Source of the DNA: Myxococcus stipitatus
GTDB lineage: Bacteria; Myxococcota; Myxococcia; Myxococcales; Myxococcaceae
Direction: 5' to 3'
NCBI RefSeq assembly: GCF_037414475.1
Contig: NZ_CP147913.1
Span: 124,001-188,000 of the forward strand
Length of the DNA stretch: 64,000 nucleotides
Shown here: in pieces, positions 1 through 8,145 of the stretch
Layout of the letters: each line of letters opens with the position of its first letter
Position numbering within the stretch: the stretch's first letter is position 1
Notes under the pieces: generated by a model
What the model was told of the DNA's origin: nothing
Databases searched by the model: none
The model's input: the letters and a program-made list of their open reading frames with translations, nothing else
Translations under genes and position numbers: made by a program

Positions 1-10
1 CCGTCGCCAT
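1..10 (-). CDS. secE: Start of probable secE, cut by the window edge
   Basis: An ATG at position 10 on the minus strand opens a reading frame (Met-Ala-Thr) that leaves the window after three codons. A GTGAGG ribosome-binding sequence lies about five bases upstream. It directly follows tRNA-Trp in the order tuf-rpmG-trpT, which in most bacteria is followed by secE and nusG, so SecE, the small essential subunit of the SecYEG translocon, is inferred from position only. Too little sequence is present to confirm it. Confidence 0.4.
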
Positions 11-66
11 GGTGCCTCACGAGGTACTGCGGATGCGAAATTTCACGAACTGCGGAAACACAGGAA

Positions 67-92
67 CCCCCGGTACCTCCAGGTACCGGGGG
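67..92 (-). other. Perfect hairpin between trpT and secE
   Basis: CCCCCGGTACC and GGTACCGGGGG form an uninterrupted 11-bp stem with a TCCA tetraloop. No T-tract follows on either strand, so it is not a standard intrinsic terminator. It sits just after the encoded CCA of tRNA-Trp, where it could mark the 3' end for tRNA processing or act as an attenuator or stability element ahead of secE-nusG. Confidence 0.6.
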
Positions 93-111
93 CCCCTCTC
101 CCACTGAGACT

Positions 112-187
112 TGGCAGGCCAGGAGGGATTCGAACCCCCAACACGCGGATTTGGAGACCGCTGCTCTACCGTTGGAGCTACTGGCCT
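112..187 (-). tRNA. trpT: tRNA-Trp (CCA anticodon)
   Basis: 76-nt cloverleaf with 3' CCA encoded. The acceptor stem AGGCCAG pairs with CTGGCCT, followed by G73. The anticodon loop CTCCAAA gives anticodon CCA. The last anticodon-stem pair (31-39) is T-T rather than the usual U-A. It is co-directional with rpmG, 23 bases downstream of that gene, and is probably processed from the tuf operon transcript. Confidence 0.96.
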
Positions 188-210
188 AAGAACTCTCAGG
201 AACTACCGAC

Positions 211-375
211 CTAGACCTTACCTTCCTTGTGGTCCGTGTGCTTGCGGCAGCGCGAACAGAACTTGCTCAGCTCGAGCTTGTCCTGGCTCTTCCGCTTGTT
301 CTTCGTGGTCGTGTAGTTCCGCTCCTTGCACACCGTGCACTCGAGCGAAATAATGGAACGATTGCCCTTCGGCAT
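211..375 (-). CDS. rpmG: 50S ribosomal protein L33
   Basis: 54-residue L33 of the large ribosomal subunit, near the E-site side of the tRNA path. It begins [16 protein letters not shown]. Cysteines 13, 16, 40 and 43 form two CxxC pairs, so this is the zinc-ribbon (C+) form. The rest is the expected Lys/Arg-rich TTKNKRK core. The ATG follows an AGG-containing Shine-Dalgarno. It lies between tuf and tRNA-Trp, the usual position in the tuf-secE-nusG translation operon, and should be co-transcribed with both. Confidence 0.97.
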   Translation of the reverse strand: MPKGNRSIISLECTVCKERNYTTTKNKRKSQDKLELSKFCSRCRKHTDHKEGKV

Positions 376-396
376 GGCCTACCTCATCAGACACGA

Positions 397-429
397 GAGG
401 GGAAGGTTACCAGGAGGCACCTTCCCCTC
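397..429 (-). other. Hairpin in the tuf-rpmG spacer
   Basis: GAGGGGAAGGT (397-407) pairs perfectly with ACCTTCCCCTC (419-429) around an 11-base loop. A smaller GGAGGC/GCCTCC hairpin sits at 451-468, right behind the tuf stop. Neither is followed by a T-tract on the minus strand, so partial termination, RNA processing or mRNA stabilisation between the abundant tuf message and rpmG are the likely roles. Confidence 0.5.
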
Positions 430-476
430 AAAATCCGGTGTTTAGGGCCAGGAGGCTTGAGTGCCTCCCAGGCGTG

Positions 477-1667
<1,191 letters not shown>

Positions 1668-1684
1668 GACACTCCTCTAAAAAA

Positions 1685-1760
1685 TGGAGCCCTGAACCAG
1701 GATTGAACTGGTGACCTCATCCTTACCAAGGATGCGCTCTGCCAACTGAGCTATCAGGGC
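1685..1760 (-). tRNA. thrT: tRNA-Thr (GGT anticodon)
   Basis: 76 nt with encoded CCA. The acceptor GCCCTGA pairs with TCAGGGC. The loop TTGGTAA gives anticodon GGT. It is the last tRNA before tuf, matching E. coli thrT next to tufB. Confidence 0.97.
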
Positions 1761-1786
1761 TTGGCGATACTATGAACTACAACGTT

Positions 1787-1864
<78 letters not shown>

Positions 1865-1871
1865 TGCCGAG

Positions 1872-1955
1872 TGGAGGGAGATGGATTCGAACCATCGAAG
1901 GCGTAGAGCCGGCAGATTTACAGTCTGCTCCCTTTGGCCGCTTGGGTATCCCTCC
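1872..1955 (-). tRNA. tyrU: tRNA-Tyr (GTA anticodon)
   Basis: 84-nt type II tRNA with a long variable arm. The acceptor GGAGGGA pairs with TCCCTCC, with A73. The loop CTGTAAA gives anticodon GTA. CCA is not encoded, unlike the glycine and GGT-threonine tRNAs beside it, so it must be added after transcription. Confidence 0.96.
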
Positions 1956-2033
1956 AGATTTTCACAACCACTTCCTACTACGCCACCCCGTTACTGCTTG
2001 TCTCGGGCCCTTATCCGCGGCCCCGTCCTGCTT

Positions 2034-2106
2034 GGCCGGCGGCGGGACTTGAACCCGCGACCTACTGATTACAAATCAGTTGCTCTACCGACTGAGCTAC
2101 ACCGGC
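2034..2106 (-). tRNA. thrU: tRNA-Thr (TGT anticodon)
   Basis: 73 nt. The acceptor GCCGGTG pairs with CGCCGGC (one G-T). The loop TTTGTAA gives anticodon TGT. CCA is not encoded, and the base after the stem reads C rather than A. It is the first tRNA of the operon, as thrU is in E. coli. Confidence 0.95.
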
Positions 2107-2186
2107 ACTCATCCGGCCCCTGCCCACCGCCCTACCCACCTCCACCGGAACCGTCAACCACCCGGCGCCGATGTGCGAGGCGCGCC

Positions 2187-2215
2187 CTTTTAGAAGTCCC
2201 CATCACCCAAGTCAA
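2187..2215 (-). promoter_or_regulatory. Probable promoter of the tRNA-tuf operon
   Basis: On the minus strand TTGACT (2215-2210) is followed after 17 bases by TAAAAG (2192-2187) and then a very GC-rich stretch, GGCGCGCCTCGC. A near-consensus -35 and a GC-rich discriminator are typical of stringently controlled stable-RNA promoters. It lies about 80 bases ahead of the first tRNA and just past the end of rlmB. Confidence 0.6.
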
Positions 2216-2238
2216 GGAGATTGATCCCAGGTGCCGAC

Positions 2239-3045
2239 CTACGAACGGGAGGGGCTCCCTCGCTGCCGGGCGACCTCATATAGCAGAATGCCGGCCGAAA
2301 CGGACGCATTGAGTGAACCGACCTGACCCGTCATGGGAATCCGCAGGCGGTGGTCACAGTGCTTGAGGACGCCTTCGCGAACACCCGGGCCTTCGGCCCC
2401 CACGACCAGGGCCAGCGGGCCATCCAACCGGGCGTTCCACATCGGTTCCTGAGCCCCCACGTCCGCCGCCGCGACCCAGAGCCCTGCTTCCTTCAGCTCC
2501 TCCAGCGCCCGGGAGATGTTCACGACGCGCGCCACCAAGCAGTGCTCGACGGCCCCGGCCGAAGCCTTGGCCACCGTGCCCGTCACCTGAACGGCCCGGT
2601 CCTTGGCAATGACCACCCCGTGGGCGCCCAACGCATGGGCCGAGCGGATGATGGCACCCAGGTTGTGCGGGTCCTGGATTCCGTCCAGCACCACCACGAG
2701 CGGAGGCTTCTTGCTCGCCTTGGCGGCGTCGAGGATGTCCTCCAGCTCCGCGTACTTGAAGCCCCGGAGCTCCAACACCACGCCCTGGTGCACACCGCCA
2801 TCCGCAAGCGCCGCGATGCGTTCGCGCGTCACCTTCTCCACGCGGACGCCCGCATCGCGGGCGCGACTGAGCAGCTCCCCCGCGGCCTTGGCCGCCAGCT
2901 GTCCCTCCACGACGTACAGCCGCTCCACCTCATCCGGCCGAGCCCGCAGGGCCTCGAGCACCGGATTCACGCCATAGACGTGGCGCAAGGAGGAGTCTCC
3001 ACCTTCACGCTCGCCTCGACCACCTCGGGAGGGACGTTCACGCAT
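2239..3045 (-). CDS. rlmB: 23S rRNA 2'-O-ribose methyltransferase, RlmB/TrmH (SpoU) family
   Basis: 268 residues. The N-terminal substrate-binding domain (about 21-95) starts with the typical HVYGVNPVLEAL. The C-terminal SPOUT knot domain carries the three family motifs: LDGIQDPHNLGAIIRSA, VVGAEGPGV and a C-terminal IPMTGQVGSLNASVSAG. The family uses SAM to methylate a ribose 2'-OH; RlmB acts on G2251 of 23S rRNA (E. coli numbering). A short Arg/Gly-rich N-terminus precedes the domain. It begins five bases after the preceding secreted-protein gene, so the two are probably one transcript. TrmH-type tRNA specificity cannot be fully excluded. Confidence 0.9.
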   Translation of the reverse strand: MRERPSRGGRGEREGGDSSLRHVYGVNPVLEALRARPDEVERLYVVEGQLAAKAAGELLSRARDAGVRVEKVTRERIAALADGGVHQGVVLELRGFKYAELEDILDAAKASKKPPLVVVLDGIQDPHNLGAIIRSAHALGAHGVVIAKDRAVQVTGTVAKASAGAVEHCLVARVVNISRALEELKEAGLWVAAADVGAQEPMWNARLDGPLALVVGAEGPGVREGVLKHCDHRLRIPMTGQVGSLNASVSAGILLYEVARQRGSPSRS

Positions 3046-3050
3046 GGGAA

Positions 3051-3500
3051 CTAGAGAACCTCGACAGGGACAGAGAGCGTCTTCTGCTGGCGGGCGCAGA
3101 TCTTCTCGGTGCAGATGAAAAAGACGAGCTTGGCATCCACCGAGCCCTTTCCCGCCGCCGCGGCGGTGAAGGGCACCTCGAAGCGCGGATCCACGAACTG
3201 CTGTCCCGCGGCCTTCTTCGACACCGAGTCCTCACGCCCCAGCTTCTCCTTCGCCACCGAGACATGCGCGGCCTTCACGTCCAGCTTGAGTGGGGCCTCC
3301 TCGGAGACGTGGGCGCCAGACTTCGTCTTGACGGACACCACGAACACGCCCTTCTCGCCCGCCTTGACCTGCGTGGAAGAGCCCTCCGTGGAGACGTCAT
3401 AGAGACTCGCCGGGTCCACCTCCTCGGCGAACACCGGGGCCGCCCAGACACTGGCCACCATCAAGGCGGCAACGGACGTGAACTTTCGGAAGTGCGACAT
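3051..3500 (-). CDS. Small secreted protein, DsbD N-terminal-like
   Basis: 149 residues from an ATG with AGGAG about ten bases upstream; a longer frame exists but lacks this support. A Sec signal peptide (about 1-24, ending VFA) precedes a beta-rich mature domain. The C-terminal segment VFFICTEKICARQQ, with two closely spaced cysteines, resembles the N-terminal immunoglobulin-like domain of thiol-disulfide interchange protein DsbD. No other Dsb component is adjacent. A periplasmic or exported redox-related role is only a suggestion. It is co-directional with rlmB immediately downstream. Confidence 0.65.
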   Translation of the reverse strand: MSHFRKFTSVAALMVASVWAAPVFAEEVDPASLYDVSTEGSSTQVKAGEKGVFVVSVKTKSGAHVSEEAPLKLDVKAAHVSVAKEKLGREDSVSKKAAGQQFVDPRFEVPFTAAAAGKGSVDAKLVFFICTEKICARQQKTLSVPVEVL

Positions 3501-3564
3501 GGATGAGGTCTCCTGGAAACGAGTGGTGCGTATCACGCCTGCGACGCGCGAGCCGGCTTTCTCT

Positions 3565-4569
3565 TCACGCCCCCCCACTCCCTCGGGTGGGCGTGCGGCT
3601 CGCACGCTTTCCGCGAGGCGCGGGAGTCGGCGGTAGAGCAGGTTCCGAAAGGGGCAGCGGAGGGATGAGGTCCGGGACGGACACCGGCTCTGCTCCAGCC
3701 ACCAACTCCTCGGCTCGCAGGATGATGGGTGTGGCCAGGTCCAATCCCGTCGCGGCCTCCATCTCTGGCAACGCGGGTGAACTGTTCACCTCGAAGACCT
3801 TCGAGTGGCCCTCCACGTCCAGCAGGTCCACCGCCGCCACCTCCAATCCCACCAGCCTCGTGGCCTTCTCCGCCGTGGCTCTTTGACCGGGCGACAGCTC
3901 CATCGCTTCCAGCCGTGCTCCCTTGATGAGCGTGTGAGCAAGCCGCCCGGGCCTCGGCCGGCGCCTGACGGCGGCCACCGCCTTGCCCCCCACGACGAGC
4001 ACCCGCACGTCCTGGCTCGTGCTCTTCACGTATTCCTGCATCACGAGATTGTGGCCCAGGCCCAGGACCGCCTCGAGCGCGGCCTCCAGCGACTGGAGGC
4101 TCTCACACACCATCACCCCGTGTTTCTCCTGCCCTTGCAGGAGCTTCACGAGCACGGGGACTCCGCCCACCAGTCCCACCATCTCCTTGAGGTGAGCGGC
4201 GTCCCGAGCCATCACCGTCGCGGGTATGGCGATGCCATGGGCCGACAACAGCTGCAGTGAGCGCATCTTGCTGCGCGACTGCGCGATGGCCTGGGCATGG
4301 TTGACGAGCGGCACGCCTCCCAGCGCGAACTGGTTCACCACCGCCAGGCCGTAGGTGCTGATGGACTGCGCAATCCGCGGCAACACCACCTCCGTGGGCG
4401 CCAGCTTCTTGCGGTCGTAATAGAGCGTCGCACTCCCCCCCCCATCCAGGTGCATCTGCACCCGAAGCGGGTTGAGCACCCGCATCTGGTGACCTCGGGC
4501 ACGCCCCGCCTCGACAAGGCGTCGAGTGGACGGAATGGAAGCGGAGCGCGAGAGGAGGGTGACTTTCAT
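3565..4569 (-). CDS. RimK-like ATP-grasp ligase
   Basis: 334 residues from the start MKVTLLSRSA; the open frame extends upstream but would run towards cglB with no conserved sequence. The N-terminal pre-ATP-grasp domain is followed by ATP-grasp signatures typical of RimK: KMRSLQLLSAHGI, PVLVKLLQGQEKHGV, QEYVKSTSQDVRVLVVGGK and the metal-binding FEVNSSPAL near 290. RimK enzymes ligate glutamate or similar amino acids to a protein C-terminus or small molecule using ATP. After the domain comes a Pro/Arg-rich tail of about 35 residues. No zinc-protease partner, sometimes linked to rimK, is nearby, and the substrate is unknown. It lies downstream of cglB on the same strand. Confidence 0.85.
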   Translation of the reverse strand: MKVTLLSRSASIPSTRRLVEAGRARGHQMRVLNPLRVQMHLDGGGSATLYYDRKKLAPTEVVLPRIAQSISTYGLAVVNQFALGGVPLVNHAQAIAQSRSKMRSLQLLSAHGIAIPATVMARDAAHLKEMVGLVGGVPVLVKLLQGQEKHGVMVCESLQSLEAALEAVLGLGHNLVMQEYVKSTSQDVRVLVVGGKAVAAVRRRPRPGRLAHTLIKGARLEAMELSPGQRATAEKATRLVGLEVAAVDLLDVEGHSKVFEVNSSPALPEMEAATGLDLATPIILRAEELVAGAEPVSVPDLIPPLPLSEPALPPTPAPRGKRASRTPTRGSGGA

Positions 4570-4654
4570 GGGTGGGGGCGGCGACCTGACCGGCAGCGGG
4601 GGGGACCTATAATCCCCGCCCACTTCCGGGTAAAGCCGCCCCCCGCCCGACTGC

Positions 4655-5947
4655 CTAACGCTGCCGGATGGCGCGAATCTCGATCTTGACCGGGGCTTCC
4701 GGACGCGAGTTCTTGATGCGCTCGCACGTCGCGCCATTGAAGCGCACGCCGTCCCCCGTCAACTCCCAGGTGTCACTGCCGCCCAGGATGCGCTCGCCCT
4801 CGACGTAGACAACGATGAGCTTGGGGTCGGACGGCAGCTGCGGTCCCTTCAGACGAATCAGGCAAGGCTCCGTGTTGCGAACCTCCTTGCTGATTCGCTC
4901 CAAGGCATCGGCGAGTTCAGTCTGGTTGCCTGCCTGGTAGAAGCTCCGGCCGCAAAGCCCCGTCACCGGGTTGCACGTGTCATTGCTACCACAGGCGGTC
5001 GGGTCATCCGTACAGGAGCGCGCAAACCCACCCGCCGTCGCCATCGCCTGGAGCACCACCGGCCCATCACCCGAAGCCGTCTCCGCGCCGAAACCAATAA
5101 CGATGGTCGTGATTCCTTTTTCCTTCAGGTCGCGCACAGCGGCCACGGAGGCATTCGTGTCCAGGCAACCACGGCGCTCATAGAAAGTGGTGGACGCGCA
5201 CTGATCAGGCGCACCCGGCGTGGTTGCGATGGTGCACTTGCACTGCACCGGCTCGGTCCGGCCAGAGTATTCGTTGTTCACATTGCAGTTGGGCAGACCG
5301 TCCGTCAGGAGGATGACGAAGTTCTTGCGCTCCTTGTCTTGCATGCTCGGCAAGTTCCCCAGGAAGGTCATGCTCCCGCTCGTTGGGGTGCCGCCAAGGG
5401 GCCGTCCCGTTCCGGCGTTGGGAATCCCCTTGATGACGTTGATGATGGAGGTGGCATGCAGCTGCAACGCAGCGTCACCTTCCTCGGCTGGCAGGTCCTT
5501 TCGGATCGACAAAGACGAGGAGGCATTACAGGCGTCTGACGTGTCGCCCTTCTCTGACTCGGGATACGTCGTGAGGCCGAAGCGTACGTGCTTGCCCGTG
5601 GTCTCGAGGAAGCCAGGCACTGCGGCCTGCAGTTCGGTCCACCGGGTGGGGCACGTCGCCGTGGGGCACGGCAGCTGGCCACCACAGACGACCATCGTGC
5701 CATCCCCGCGATCCACCTTGCAGGACGGATGCGATGGATTCACCGGGCTCGTCATGGAGCCGGAGACGTCCACCAACATCATGACGTTGGGCTTGCTCGC
5801 GAGGGCCGTGATCGTCTCCTCGACCGTCGTCTGCGCGATGGCCAGCGGCTCCACCGGCTCGAAGTCGTAGGACTGACAACCCGTGGCGACGACACCCGAG
5901 AGGGCGCCGAGAACGAGAGCGCTCAGGAGGGGCAACTTGGCGCGCAT
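4655..5947 (-). CDS. cglB: CglB-like VWA lipoprotein, gliding-motility adhesin
   Basis: 430 residues. The signal peptide ends in a lipobox with lipid-attachment Cys24 (VVATGC), so it is an outer-membrane lipoprotein. A von Willebrand A domain starts near 53 with the MIDAS metal site DVSGSMT (Asp60, Ser62, Ser64), followed by NFVILLTDGLPNCN and TIVIGFGAE. The protein is unusually rich in cysteine, with many CxxxC-type pairs. Length, lipobox, VWA fold and cysteine content match M. xanthus CglB, the surface adhesin of the Agl-Glt focal-adhesion motility complex. The start was chosen at MRAKLPLL, which has AAGGA upstream, rather than nine codons earlier. Identity rests on recalled family features and position. 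Confidence 0.8.
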   Translation of the reverse strand: MRAKLPLLSALVLGALSGVVATGCQSYDFEPVEPLAIAQTTVEETITALASKPNVMMLVDVSGSMTSPVNPSHPSCKVDRGDGTMVVCGGQLPCPTATCPTRWTELQAAVPGFLETTGKHVRFGLTTYPESEKGDTSDACNASSSLSIRKDLPAEEGDAALQLHATSIINVIKGIPNAGTGRPLGGTPTSGSMTFLGNLPSMQDKERKNFVILLTDGLPNCNVNNEYSGRTEPVQCKCTIATTPGAPDQCASTTFYERRGCLDTNASVAAVRDLKEKGITTIVIGFGAETASGDGPVVLQAMATAGGFARSCTDDPTACGSNDTCNPVTGLCGRSFYQAGNQTELADALERISKEVRNTEPCLIRLKGPQLPSDPKLIVVYVEGERILGGSDTWELTGDGVRFNGATCERIKNSRPEAPVKIEIRAIRQR

Positions 5948-6048
5948 AGGCAATGAATTCCTTCTGCTTCTCATGGGGGGACGCGGAGCTCCGCGCGGCC
6001 GGAGTCTACGGAGACGGCTCCATGGCAGAGTAACGCGTGACTCCCCTC

Positions 6049-6064
6049 TGAGGCTACAGCCTCA
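6049..6064. promoter_or_regulatory. Inverted repeat upstream of cglB
   Basis: TGAGGCTACAGCCTCA is a perfect 7-bp inverted repeat with a 2-bp centre, about 100 bases ahead of the chosen cglB start. Its size and spacing suit a dimeric regulator site, but no cognate regulator is visible and no clear -10/-35 pair was found around it. Confidence 0.35.
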
Positions 6065-6192
6065 ACGAGGAGCCTCGCCGGTTCGAATGGTACTGCGAGG
6101 TTACAGCAGGAACCGATGCCTAGGCCCCGACAGACACACACTGGGTGTGGCGTACGCGACAGCCCCCCGGGTTCACCGTGTCCGGAGCGCCC

Positions 6193-6585
6193 CTACAGCG
6201 TCAGGGTGCGGGCGCCCTGGGTGAGCCTCCACAGCGAGGCAAGACCCATCACCTCATCCAGCGGCCCCTTCAGGGTTTCCGGCTCAAGGCCACACAGACG
6301 CACCGTCGTGTCGCAGGCGATCACCTTCGCGCCCAGCGCCCTCGCCTCCTCCAGCATCCGGGCCGGCGCGGGGACGCCCAGGGTCTCACCGCGCGAGTGC
6401 TCCTCGTGCTCCCGTACGCCTTCCGGCTGGCCAAAGGTCCCGCCCACCCAGGCACGCAACGCGTCGAAGGCGAGGACGAAGTAGACCTCGTCCCCCATCG
6501 CCGCGGCGGTGATGCCCATGGAGCTCGCCTGGAACGCAGGCTCGTACGTCGCGTGCTGCAGAAAGAAGAAGACACGTCCGGCCAT
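6193..6585 (-). CDS. DsrE/DsrF-like family protein
   Basis: 130 residues with the small alpha/beta DsrE-like fold, starting MAGRVFFFLQHATYEP. Two cysteines lie in the CDTTVRLCG segment (91 and 98), near where sulfur-relay members carry their active cysteine. Family members handle sulfur transfer (TusBCD, DsrEFH) or are uncharacterised cytoplasmic oligomers. It stands alone, with no dsr or tus partners, and is divergent from the HEAT-repeat gene. The specific function is unknown. Confidence 0.75.
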   Translation of the reverse strand: MAGRVFFFLQHATYEPAFQASSMGITAAAMGDEVYFVLAFDALRAWVGGTFGQPEGVREHEEHSRGETLGVPAPARMLEEARALGAKVIACDTTVRLCGLEPETLKGPLDEVMGLASLWRLTQGARTLTL

Positions 6586-6604
6586 CGACGGAGCACCATA
6601 CCGG

Positions 6605-6637
6605 GGTTCCTGTTCGCGAGGGGAACCGGCGTATAAC
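6605..6637 (+). promoter_or_regulatory. Possible promoter with overlapping inverted repeat
   Basis: A TATAAC -10-like hexamer (6632-6637) lies 31 bases before the HEAT-gene ATG. Immediately upstream GGTTCC (6605-6610) and GGAACC (6622-6627) form an inverted repeat covering the expected -35 position, where no good hexamer is seen. That arrangement would suit a regulator-dependent promoter in this divergent spacer. Confidence 0.3.
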
Positions 6638-6668
6638 CCGGCACATCCCCCAGTCTGAGGCGTCCCTC

Positions 6669-7319
6669 ATGCCACTCCCGACACCGCCTCCCTCCCCTCA
6701 CGCCATCGGTCCATGTTCCTCGCCCAGGCGCGGCTGGTGGCTCGTCACCCTCGGCGCCGGGCTCGTCCTGTCCACAGGAGAAAGCGCGCTCGCGCTCTCG
6801 CATGCCCCCTATGAATCCTCGGCACCCACGCCCTTGGTTTCTCCTGGCGACCTCCGGACGCAGGTGCTGGCCTTGCTGGATGCCTCATCCCAGGGCCCCA
6901 TCCGCGAGGAGCAGTGGCAACGGCTCGGTGCTCAGGCCTTGCCGGTCCTGAACGCACTCGTGATGGACAACTCCGTCGGCCCTTCTCGACGCTCCCGGGC
7001 CATCGCCTCGCTCGCCCTGGTGGACCCGACACAAGGCGCCCGCTCCATCCAGGAAGTCCTCGACGATACGCGTGCGCCCGCGGATGTTCGCGCCAGCGCG
7101 GCGCAGGCGCTCGCTCAATGCATGGGAGTCGAGGCCATCGGGATCCTCGCCCCCCGGCTCTCGGACCATGAAGACCCGGTGCGCGAAGCCGTGGCCCTGA
7201 CGCTCGGGCGGTTGGGAGGACAGCAGGCCCGCCAGGTCCTCGAGGAGCGCCTCCCCGTCGAGGAACGCCCCCTCGTACGCGAGGCCCTTCAACGTGGACT
7301 CACCCTCACCGAGCCTTGA
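6669..7319 (+). CDS. HEAT-repeat protein with N-terminal membrane or export segment
   Basis: 216 residues. A hydrophobic segment (about 23-43, WWLVTLGAGLVLS) ends in ALA and looks like a signal peptide or anchor. The remainder is a set of paired helices typical of HEAT/PBS-lyase repeats, for example ARSIQEVLDDTRAPADVRAS and DPVREAVALTLGRLGG. Such repeats form protein-binding solenoids, so a scaffold role in the envelope is likely, but the partner is unknown. It begins a plus-strand run with the HAD phosphatase and the low-complexity protein. Confidence 0.7.
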   Translation: MPLPTPPPSPHAIGPCSSPRRGWWLVTLGAGLVLSTGESALALSHAPYESSAPTPLVSPGDLRTQVLALLDASSQGPIREEQWQRLGAQALPVLNALVMDNSVGPSRRSRAIASLALVDPTQGARSIQEVLDDTRAPADVRASAAQALAQCMGVEAIGILAPRLSDHEDPVREAVALTLGRLGGQQARQVLEERLPVEERPLVREALQRGLTLTEP

Positions 7320-7368
7320 GGTCTTCCGACGCGACTCGGGGCTCGCGTCGGCCGAAGGCTTCCGTTAG

Positions 7369-8073
7369 ATGGGGGCCATGCGCCCCACGGTCCTCCTGTT
7401 CGATATCGACGGCACCCTCATCACCACAGGCGGCGCCGGACGCCGCGCCATGGACCTGGCGTTCGAGCAGCTCCACGGACGACGTGACGCCTGCGACTCG
7501 TTCCACATGTCCGGCATGACGGACCGGGCCATCGTCCGCAAGGCCCTTCGCATCATCGGGGTCGAGGACACCGAAGCGGCCATCGACGCCGGTATCGCCG
7601 CCTACCTCGCTCACCTCACGGAAGAAGTCCGCAAGGTCGAAGCGCAGCGCTACATCGTCTTCCCCGGCATTCGCGAAGCCGTCCACGAAGCACGCAAGCG
7701 CCCGGGCTTCGCCGTGGGACTGGGGACCGGCAACATCCGCGCTGGGGCTCGAGTGAAGCTGGAGCGCGTGGCCATCCACGACCAGTTCTCCTTCGGTGGG
7801 TTCGGCTGCGACCACGAGAACCGCGTGGAGCTCATTCGCCGAGGCGCCGAGGCGGGCGCAGCAACCCTGGGAGTCCCTCGCGAGGAGTGCCGCGTGGTCA
7901 TCATCGGCGACACGCCCATGGATGTCGCCGCGGCCATCGGCATTGGCGCGGAGTGCATCGGCGTTGGCACCGGTACCTTCACGGCCGAAGCGCTCCTGCA
8001 GGCCGGCGCGCACTCCGCGTTCCCGGACTTCACGCACCCCGAGGCCCTTCCAACCTTGCTCGGCGGACGCTGA
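7369..8073 (+). CDS. HAD-superfamily hydrolase, phosphoglycolate phosphatase-like
   Basis: 234 residues (or 231 if translation starts at the second ATG, 7378, which has a better-placed G-rich sequence). HAD motif I is FDIDGTL (Asp12 nucleophile, Asp14 acid/base), followed by a four-helix C1 cap. Motif II is GLGTGN, motif III Lys130 and motif IV GDTPMD (180-185). This is the layout of small-molecule phosphatases such as Gph and beta-phosphoglucomutase. The substrate cannot be deduced. It sits 49 bases after the HEAT gene and 72 before the next gene, all co-directional. Confidence 0.85.
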   Translation: MGAMRPTVLLFDIDGTLITTGGAGRRAMDLAFEQLHGRRDACDSFHMSGMTDRAIVRKALRIIGVEDTEAAIDAGIAAYLAHLTEEVRKVEAQRYIVFPGIREAVHEARKRPGFAVGLGTGNIRAGARVKLERVAIHDQFSFGGFGCDHENRVELIRRGAEAGAATLGVPREECRVVIIGDTPMDVAAAIGIGAECIGVGTGTFTAEALLQAGAHSAFPDFTHPEALPTLLGGR

Positions 8074-8145
8074 TGCCTTCCGCCCGGGCTCGGACCCAAG
8101 CCCGGGCTGTGGTATCTCCCGCCGCCCTCCCGAGGAGCCCGCCGC

